Below, in pieces: positions 58,001 through 64,000 of a stretch of DNA of 64,000 bases. The first letter of the stretch is position 1. Every line of letters begins with the position of its first letter. Made by a program: the position numbers and the translations under genes. The stretch spans positions 2,693,377 to 2,757,376 of the forward strand of contig VXAZ01001058.1 in the NCBI GenBank assembly GCA_013399875.1, given 5' to 3'. The notes beneath the pieces were generated by a model that ran no database searches, was not told the DNA's origin, and saw nothing but the letters and a program-made list of their open reading frames with translations. Origin of the DNA: Gymnorhina tibicen. Lineage: Eukaryota > Chordata > Aves > Passeriformes > Artamidae.

Positions 58001-58384
58001 CAGGGATCACCGGCACAATGCTGCACCCCAGATAAAACCCCAGATAAGACTCCCATTCATCATTTTGGGTGCACCTCCCCCTGCCGAGGGCACACCGGGG
58101 CCCTCTGCATTTTACTGCCCAAGAAATGCAATTTTCTTGCACTGCTCTTGTCTGCCTTCTCACTGATGGATGAACCTACTTGATGCCACCTCCCCAACCA
58201 AGCTCTGCACAGGTGCAATCTCTCTGTCTCCCAAATCTCCAGTGGCTCCTGCATCAGGGGGTGACACCCCCACATCCCGAACTCCTCCGTGCTGCCCAGG
58301 CGAGCCGAGGGAAAGGATACGGCGGGCATGTTTCTCCTTCACTGGTGCTTCCTGTGTGTTTATGGCTTTGCTGATGCTGATGGC
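46064..58384 (-). CDS. HIP1R: HIP1R, clathrin- and actin-binding adaptor, 30 exons (5' partial)
   Basis: Thirty exons join in one frame to 1022 residues (human is 1068), starting at the AISISKAINTQ exon. In transcript order: 58384-58321, 57883-57741, 57412-57356, 57111-57031, 56929-56853, 56547-56486, 55414-55274, 54810-54753, 54665-54590, 54392-54255, 54181-54123, 54057-53985, 53642-53459, 53376-53288, 52689-52573, 52162-52061, 51825-51631, 51419-51272, 50978-50892, 50600-50493, 50159-50023, 49457-49347, 49257-49199, 49033-49003, 48883-48821, 48356-48256, 47536-47431, 46724-46601, 46448-46387, 46279-46064. It carries an ANTH lipid-binding domain, a central coiled coil and a C-terminal THATCH actin-binding domain. 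HIP1R couples clathrin coats, via clathrin light chain and PIP2, to actin during endocytosis. Signature segments (DLFEQTFGPPNG, THATCH SGQEQIEEKDTMDFSG) match HIP1R rather than HIP1. The first coding exon (about 31 residues) is not visible. Confidence 0.94.
47655..47722 (-). repeat. CR1-like 3' scrap in a HIP1R intron
   Basis: GGAACCACGGAATCGTTAAA, GTTGGGAAAGATCTCTAAGA and TCTTCGAGTCCAACTGTTAT resemble a diverged reverse-complement CR1 3' end (AATCACAGAATCGTTTAGGT type). It is short, so the assignment is moderate. Confidence 0.6.
48000..48128. repeat. 24-bp tandem repeat in a HIP1R intron
   Basis: The unit GATGCTCCACAAGGAATTAG+CAAC occurs at 48081-48104 and 48105-48128, with a diverged copy at 48000-48023 and a degraded one at about 48058-48080. 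It lies between the exons ending at 48256 and starting at 47536. Confidence 0.85.
51440..51580. repeat. Repeat module 1, copy A (HIP1R intron)
   Basis: About 140 bases matching copy B at 52965-53105: shared blocks include CAGGATCCCCATCA, GAGAGCCCCT, GGATTAGA and CATCCCATGACTGCTGGT, in the same order and spacing. No known element was recognised. Confidence 0.75.
52965..53105. repeat. Repeat module 1, copy B (HIP1R intron)
   Basis: Second copy of the module at 51440-51580. It lies just upstream, on the plus strand, of a copy of module 2 (53148-53250), separated by a CAAAACAG/CCAAAAACCAGCAAAAAC low-complexity stretch. Confidence 0.75.
53148..53250. repeat. Repeat module 2, copy A (HIP1R intron)
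   Basis: It begins AACACCCAAAGGGACCACGA and includes GGTGCTCAGCTC, GGATACCCC and GGGAGGGATTTAATCCCGGG followed by ACACTGCCCT. It matches copy B at 55545-55650. Confidence 0.8.
54255..58384 (-). other. HIP1R: HIP1R ANTH-domain exons
   Basis: Ten exons encode the ANTH domain and its C-terminal extension: AISISKAINTQEAPVKEKHAR (PIP2-binding face), ILGTHHEKGAFTFW, LPLPSSAILSWKFCHVLHKV, HDRYGQLVN, DSCHLYHY-type helices, and SPPNFLRASALAEHVKPVVV leading to the acidic EEAPEDEEPENLIEIST linker. The exon at 58384-58321 ends with an unusual donor (GTATCC), yet phase and sequence fit. Confidence 0.9.
55545..55650. repeat. Repeat module 2, copy B (HIP1R intron)
   Basis: AACACCCAAAGGGACCACGC, GGGTGCTCAGCTCC, ATGGATACCCCGACCCC and GAGGGATTTAACCCCGGGAC follow copy A almost base for base over about 100 bases. 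The rest of this intron (55415-56485) shows nothing else I can name. Confidence 0.8.
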
Positions 58385-61300
58385 CTGCAAGAGGAGGGGA
58401 GAGAGCGGCTGTCAGACACGGTGGGACCCCCACGGCTACCCCGACACCCCGAAGTGCAGTGCTGGTGCTTTTGGGGAATACCCTGAATTTTAGAACACGT
58501 TTGTTGCCTCAAAGTCGTTTGCAACACATCAGATTAGGCCTTTTTATCCACAAACAAAGCATCCATTAAACCCCCCCGTCCCCAGCAGGATCTGTCAGAA
58601 TGTGACCACCGCCGCTGGTGCTCCCGGCTGTCCCTGTCCCAGGAAACCAATTTTTGCATTTTTGCAGCCTGAACTCAGCGCCGTGCCCAGGGAACATTAA
58701 AGCACAGCAGCGAGATGCCACATTCCAGGGTTGTTTGTGTAATCACAAGGAGCCTTTGAACCACGGGGGAGTGGTTTGGGTTCTTCTGAGGATGTTGCTG
58801 CTCGCAAACGGCACGTGGGGAAATGCAGCCCCCAAGCAAGGAGGGAGTGGCGGCCTCAATGCCCATCCTGATGGAGCAAAAATCCAGAGCAATGTGATTA
58901 TCAGAGGAGGATTATCTGTATTTTGATGTGTTTGATCACAGCACACTTTAAATGATGAATTTATTCCAAAAGATGACCCCAGACTGGGGTCGGCTGCATC
59001 TCCCATGTGTTGACGGGCTGCAGATCCAAGTTGCTGTGTTTGATGAGGATCTTCCTGCTCCTCACCAGACTCAGCTGAGCTGCTTCACCCTCGCAGGAGT
59101 GCTCAGGCTGTGCCTGTGTCCATGAGCCCTCTGTCACCAGCAGAGGAAAAAGGTCCCAGCTGGGAAGGCAGGAAGCAGCCCCGCTGGCAGCACTTGTGCC
59201 GGAAAAGGAACTCGGTCCCTCCCTGCAGCTCCACAGCCCTAAAAGCTTACAGAAATCCTATCCACCTGCCTGGGAAAGCACCTGCTTCCACATGGCTGCT
59301 CGTCCAGGGACACCTCCGAAACGAGGTGCTTTCCTGCGGGAGGAGGAACCCGACGCCGCGTTATCGAGTGCTGCTGACTTATGCAGGAGGAACCTGACAC
59401 TGAAGGGACGATGCCAAAGGTGTCCACGCACCAAACCCACCCTGAAAGAGGCTAGAACAGCTGCCCACGAACCGGCCATGACAGCATCAAAACTGTGAAT
59501 CATGCCAGAGAGTGAATCTGTCCCAAAGGGCTGAGCCCAGCTGCTGGGGACAGGAGCTGGCTTTGCCTTTCCCGCACCGGCAAAGCCCCGGTGTTACCCT
59601 GCCATGCGGGGCCGTGAAGCAGCAGCGGAGTTAAGCCGGTGACTTGCCGTAATCCTCTTATCCCCAAAGGTTAATGAGCCTCGAGTGCCCGGGAACAGGC
59701 ACTTGCAGCACAGCTGCCTCTCCCCAAGTGCCTTCACAGCCACCCAAAAGCCTGGAGCTGGCAGAGGCTGTGCCCTCGACGGCAGCTTGGCTGGGGAGAC
59801 GTGCCACAGGTCCTCAGCACCTCCCAGCCTGGCACCAAGGGGACGGGACACTGACAGAAAGGAAGGTTAATCACAGACCAGGGAGCAACCAAGCCGAGGC
59901 AAGGCAGGGTTTGGAAATGCATCTTGCAGCAAAGACCCTGCTGGTCTGTCCCAGAACAGAGCTGTAATTCCCACTGGCAGTGGTGGTTCTATTGCATTTA
60001 TCGCCCTCAGTCTCACTGCTAGCCTGAGCAGCCAAAATTCAGCCCAGGAGCTGCTGGAGAGGTTGGTTTCATCCTTGGTATTCAGTGCAGAGGTTTCACT
60101 GAGCCACTTCATGTCCAGCACAAGGACTGGACCCATGCAGGGGCAGCCCCAGCCCACCCACAGCACCACCGTGAGACGCTGTGCGTCCAGCGTGGTCCCA
60201 AATACACCACGGTGGCACAGAACTGATGCCAGTCCCTCAGGGCTGCCCGCCCACGTGTGCTTTCACTGCCTCCACACACCAGGCTGGCCAGGAGATCCAG
60301 GAAAACGGGATGGTGGCACCAGGGATGGGCACGGGGCGATGCTGCAGCCTGGGACACGCGTGCTGTCAGGATGTCCCTGCTGGCTGCCTGGCAAAGCCGG
60401 GCTGTGGAGGATGGCTCCGAAATGGGGAGAATCACCCTTGACCCACCCTCTTGGGACACCACTGGCACAGCTGGAGATGGGCAGGTCCCGGTTGTCACTG
60501 CAGGTGCACAACCAGCCTGGCCACAACTTTGATGCAACCTGCGGACTGTTCCCCATCACTGACAGGCACCAGGGTGAGGGGCCAACCCCAAAACCTGCCC
60601 GGCCGTGGGCTGTGGGAGCCCACAGGGGTGCAGCCCCAGTGCTTTGCTCACAGCACGTACCAAGCCGGTGACTAAAGCAGGGATCAAAGCGCCCAAATGA
60701 AGGAGCACAGTTTACATCCACCCTTTCGTTCCAGGCTGCTTTTAATTAGGGCTGATCCTCCCACCCACGGCTCCCCGGGGCCCCGGCATCCCACGGGGTC
60801 ACAATCCCCACCTGGCAGGTGCATGCCGGGTCCCAACACGATGCCACAGCAGGAGAGACTTTTTGGCAGCAGGACGTCGAGCTGGAAACCTCCCTGGCCA
60901 GGCAGCACGAGAGCTGTCAGAACAGCTGAGCTACGAATGGCTGCTCCAGAGTTCCCTTCCTAACACTGCTCCTTCCCAAATTACACCAGGAAAGCACCAC
61001 TTGGCAGTGAATTACACACGCTGTAATCCTGCAGGTTCCAGAGCTCACTGGATTTTTAACCTTTTTGTTTAAGAAAAGCAAAAATTGGCAGCAGAAAAGA
61101 GCAAGTTTTTCCTCCTGCCAGGCTGCCGAGCGAGCGCCTGCTGTGGGGTGGTGATTTCCTACTTCCCACGCACGGCTTCTCCAAGGGGGACATCTACATC
61201 ACCCTGACACAAGACATGGAAAAGCACTTCCAGGGAAAGGAGGTGACCTTCGTGTCACCAACAAGGACCTGGGATCACAGCAGGGTCAGCCACCCCTCTC

Positions 61301-62480
61301 TGTATCCACAGACATCACCCAGGCCCTCACAGGGGAAAAAGTGATGGGGCTCTGGATCCCTGGAGCATCGCTCTCCAGGGTGGTACAGAGTCCTCGGACA
61401 CCAGAGGGGACGTACCACCAGCACCCCTGTGACACAGAGACGAGGAGGGGACGGGCCACCAGCACCCCCGTGACACAGAGACGAGGAGGGGATGTGCCAC
61501 CAGCACCCCTGTGACACAGAGGTGATTGGCGGCCGGCCCGGCAGCTGCTATAATTAGAGGTAAAAGGCAGATCAATACCCACGTTCTGACACTGAACAGT
61601 TCTGCTCTCACTGAAGCACCACTACGGAAACCACATCAGGATAAAGCTCCTTTAGGACAGTTTTTAGCAGGTGCTCCAGAAAGGTCAGTTCCGGGCAGTG
61701 GATGTGACCATCAGCTGGCAAGGCTGGGGTCGGAGAGCTAAAAGCTCTAATAGAGAGCAACCACCTCTTTGCCCTGTCCATGCCTCTGCCCACAGCATCC
61801 CTGTGACTAAGTGGATTTCCAGAGCACAAGTCCCAGTGAAAAGCCCAAAATGCCCTGGAAAGGCGGGAGGGAGGAGGGCCCGGCTCCTGCCCGGCCGGCA
61901 CGGGCAGCCCTTGGGCGCACGGGGCAGCGCTGCCGCCGCGATCCTTTACCAGCGGTGCCCAGCGGGACGACTGAAGGAGACGCGTCCAGAGGGAACCGGA
62001 ATTGCCGGTTTGCTCGTGTTGCTCCCCAAACCCAGCAAGCTCCGTTTCCTACCCAGCGCCGTGACCCCGCGAGGCCTGAAATTCCCACTGCCTTCACTGG
62101 CGCTCTCCGGGGCCAAACCAGCCCAGGGGCTGGGGAAGGAACAGCACAGCAAAGGGGCGAAGGGAAAAGCATCTGAGATGAGTGCACAGCCTGCAAAAGC
62201 AGAGGGGTCAGAGGAGGCGTGCAGCAGGGCACTGTTATTTTTGCTGGGGCAGCAGCGAGCCCGTCACTCTGTCCATCCCTGCCCACGCTGTCTGAACACT
62301 TCATTTCCCACCAGCCATGTGCCAGCCCCACCAGTGCCCGACCACTGCCCGTCCCGTGGGGGCCACAGGACTACGGACACCCCGGCCAAGCCGGACACGA
62401 CGGGTCACAAACGCATTTGGGCTTTGCCACCACTCTGCCATCCTCCGTGGGCCCAAACACCCCAATCCCCGCGGGGTGAC
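58385..62480 (-). other. HIP1R intron 1 (visible part)
   Basis: About 4.1 kb between the AISISK exon and the GC-rich 5' region. It contains a 41-bp minisatellite (61406-61525). No exon matching the HIP1R N-terminus was found here, and no other gene could be supported. Confidence 0.6.
61406..61525. repeat. 41-bp minisatellite, about 2.9 copies
   Basis: Units start at 61406, 61447 and 61488 with GGGGACG/GGGGATG followed by CACCAGCACCCCTGTGACAC and AGAGACGAGGA. Copies differ at a few positions and the third is cut short. Confidence 0.9.
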
Positions 62481-62771
62481 CCCACGGGTGACCCGGAGCC
62501 GCGGGGCGGCGGGGGGATTCCAGCCCCGGTGCCAAACAGCCCCCGGCGCGGGTGGGGCCGGGGCTCGGCAGGGATGCGGGGATGCCCATTCCCGGGGCGG
62601 GGAGGGGCGCGGGGCTGCCGCGGAGCCCCCGGGCTCGGCCGCGCTCCCGCCGACACCGTAAAACTTTCCCTGTGAGCGGCCGGCCGTGTTTACCTGCGAT
62701 AAGGCCCGGGAGGTGCGGGGGGGCGCACCGCCTGCGCGGGGCCCTGCTGCCCGCGGGGGCGGCGGCGCACG

Positions 62772-63212
62772 NNNNNNNNNNNNNNNNNNNNNNNNNNNNN
62801 NNNNNNNNNNNNNNNNNNNNNNNNNNNNNNNNNNNNNNNNNNNNNNNNNNNNNNNNNNNNNNNNNNNNNNNNNNNNNNNNNNNNNNNNNNNNNNNNNNNN
62901 NNNNNNNNNNNNNNNNNNNNNNNNNNNNNNNNNNNNNNNNNNNNNNNNNNNNNNNNNNNNNNNNNNNNNNNNNNNNNNNNNNNNNNNNNNNNNNNNNNNN
63001 NNNNNNNNNNNNNNNNNNNNNNNNNNNNNNNNNNNNNNNNNNNNNNNNNNNNNNNNNNNNNNNNNNNNNNNNNNNNNNNNNNNNNNNNNNNNNNNNNNNN
63101 NNNNNNNNNNNNNNNNNNNNNNNNNNNNNNNNNNNNNNNNNNNNNNNNNNNNNNNNNNNNNNNNNNNNNNNNNNNNNNNNNNNNNNNNNNNNNNNNNNNN
63201 NNNNNNNNNNNN
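62772..63212. other. Assembly gap (441 N)
   Basis: A run of N inside a GC-rich island. The missing HIP1R first exon is most simply placed here. Confidence 0.95.
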
Positions 63213-63314
63213 CTGCGCCGCGCACGCCGCGCCCCTGGCGGCCGCGCGGGGAACTGCAGCGCCGCTCCCCCGGCGGGCAGGTGGGACCGCGCAGCCCCGG
63301 GGGGGACACGCAGA

Positions 63315-63394
63315 GGGGACACGGACACGGGACACGGGACACGGGACACGGGACACGGGACACGGGACACGGGACACGGGACACGGGACACGGG
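63315..63394. repeat. (GGGACAC)n heptamer minisatellite
   Basis: About ten GGGACAC units form a regular G3-N4 pattern on the plus strand (the first two units are slightly altered), about 100 bases from the gap. The minus strand has the complementary GTGTCCC array. Confidence 0.92.
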
Positions 63395-63479
63395 GCGGGG
63401 GACGCGGATGCGGAGCGGGGGGACGCTTCTCTTAGCGGCTCCCGCGGGGCACCGGGCACCGAGGTGATTCCCCAGCTCG

Positions 63480-64000
63480 GGAAACACCAGGAACGGCGGT
63501 CACCGCCCGCACGGCCGTCCCTTCTCGGTGCCCGTCTTCACCCCTGTCCCACTGCACCTGCACACACACACGCGCAGCTCATTCGGAGCCCCGGAGCTCC
63601 AACACCAATTCCCGTTAGCAAAGTCAATGACCGGAGCTCGCATCCACCCTGCGGAAAGGCCGCGGCTGAACAGAAGCTTTGTTGTCTTTAAATAATAATT
63701 CAGTCCAAGGATACAATAGCAAAGGGCTCCCTGGAGTATTTGAGCTGCTTCCAGAAATAAGGCTCTGAGTTTGAAGCGTTTCCATACGAGCCTCAGAGCG
63801 TGGTCAATAATGCAGTTGGGTTGTAAGTCACTTGGTGCTGAATAAATTAACCCAATTATTCCCCTCTTCCCATTCCAGAAATCCAGGGCAGCCCCGACAC
63901 AAACTCATAGTGCTCTGCAGATCCTTGATGCATCGCTTGAGCTCAGTTTTCTATATTGATTTTAAAGCCATCATTTTAAACTCTCAAGGGGTTTAAACTC
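63480..64000. other. Sequence upstream of HIP1R
   Basis: GC content falls to AT-rich levels after about 63640. I see no exon, repeat or signal that I can support up to the window end. Confidence 0.5.

Larger units (their letters stand above)
62480..63480 (-). promoter_or_regulatory. HIP1R: Probable HIP1R CpG island and promoter, interrupted by a gap
   Basis: Very GC-rich, CpG-dense sequence on both sides of a 441-base N gap. On the minus strand a strong donor (CTTATCGCAG|GTAAAC, exon end 62694) lies at its 3' edge and reads open in phase 0 into the gap, compatible with the next HIP1R exon at 58384. The visible codons (ending TSRALSQ) do not match the human first exon, so this may be an alternative or noncoding first exon. 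Confidence 0.5.

Noticed and set aside
46064..58384. Assignment as HIP1 instead of HIP1R
   Set aside because: The C-terminal THATCH and clathrin-binding sequences (DTMDFSG, RKQHYVLAGG, DLFEQTFGPPNG) agree with HIP1R as I know it, and the VPS37B/ABCB9 neighbours fit the HIP1R locus, not the HIP1 locus.
63315..63394. Possible CRISPR-like regular array
   Set aside because: Units are contiguous 7-mers with no spacers, in a vertebrate genome; it is a minisatellite.
62301..63691. Several 250-380-codon frames around the N gap
   Set aside because: They are open only because N codons are not stops and because the (GGGACAC)n array has few stops. No family resemblance.

Overview
The window is vertebrate nuclear DNA, most likely from a bird. 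It contains multi-exon genes with GT-AG introns, CpG-rich gene starts and several CR1 LINE 3' ends, the typical avian retroelement. The gene order ABCB9 - VPS37B - HIP1R matches the block I know from human 12q24.31. No prokaryotic genes, operons, CRISPR arrays or intact mobile elements were seen. All exon boundaries were read by eye from splice sites, reading-frame phase and remembered family sequences; no search was run.

Layout. (1) 29-5793, plus strand: an eight-exon gene for a 422-residue protein made of a Gypsy/GIN-type integrase (H2C2 zinc module plus integrase core), best explained as a domesticated GIN2-like gene. (2) 8887-19433, plus: ABCB9 (TAPL), a lysosomal peptide half-transporter, 11 coding exons, preceded by a CpG-rich probable first exon near 7241. 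(3) 26612-36990, plus: VPS37B, an ESCRT-I subunit, four exons; its start codon is missing at a single N. (4) 58384-46064, minus: HIP1R, a clathrin/actin adaptor; 30 coding exons carry the ANTH, coiled-coil and THATCH (I/LWEQ) regions, while the first coding exon is not visible and may lie in the 441-base N gap at 62772-63212. VPS37B and HIP1R converge on an AT-rich, microsatellite-bearing spacer.

Three of the four genes work in membrane traffic: HIP1R links clathrin-coated membranes to actin, VPS37B sorts ubiquitinated cargo into multivesicular bodies, and ABCB9 moves peptides into lysosomes. This is conserved synteny, not an operon.

The main points for a second look are the integrase-derived gene, which keeps exact DD35E spacing but has Ser for the second Asp; two repeat modules shared between HIP1R introns; a (GGGACAC)n tract beside the HIP1R promoter gap with perfect G-quadruplex spacing; and assembly defects that hide the starts of VPS37B and HIP1R.
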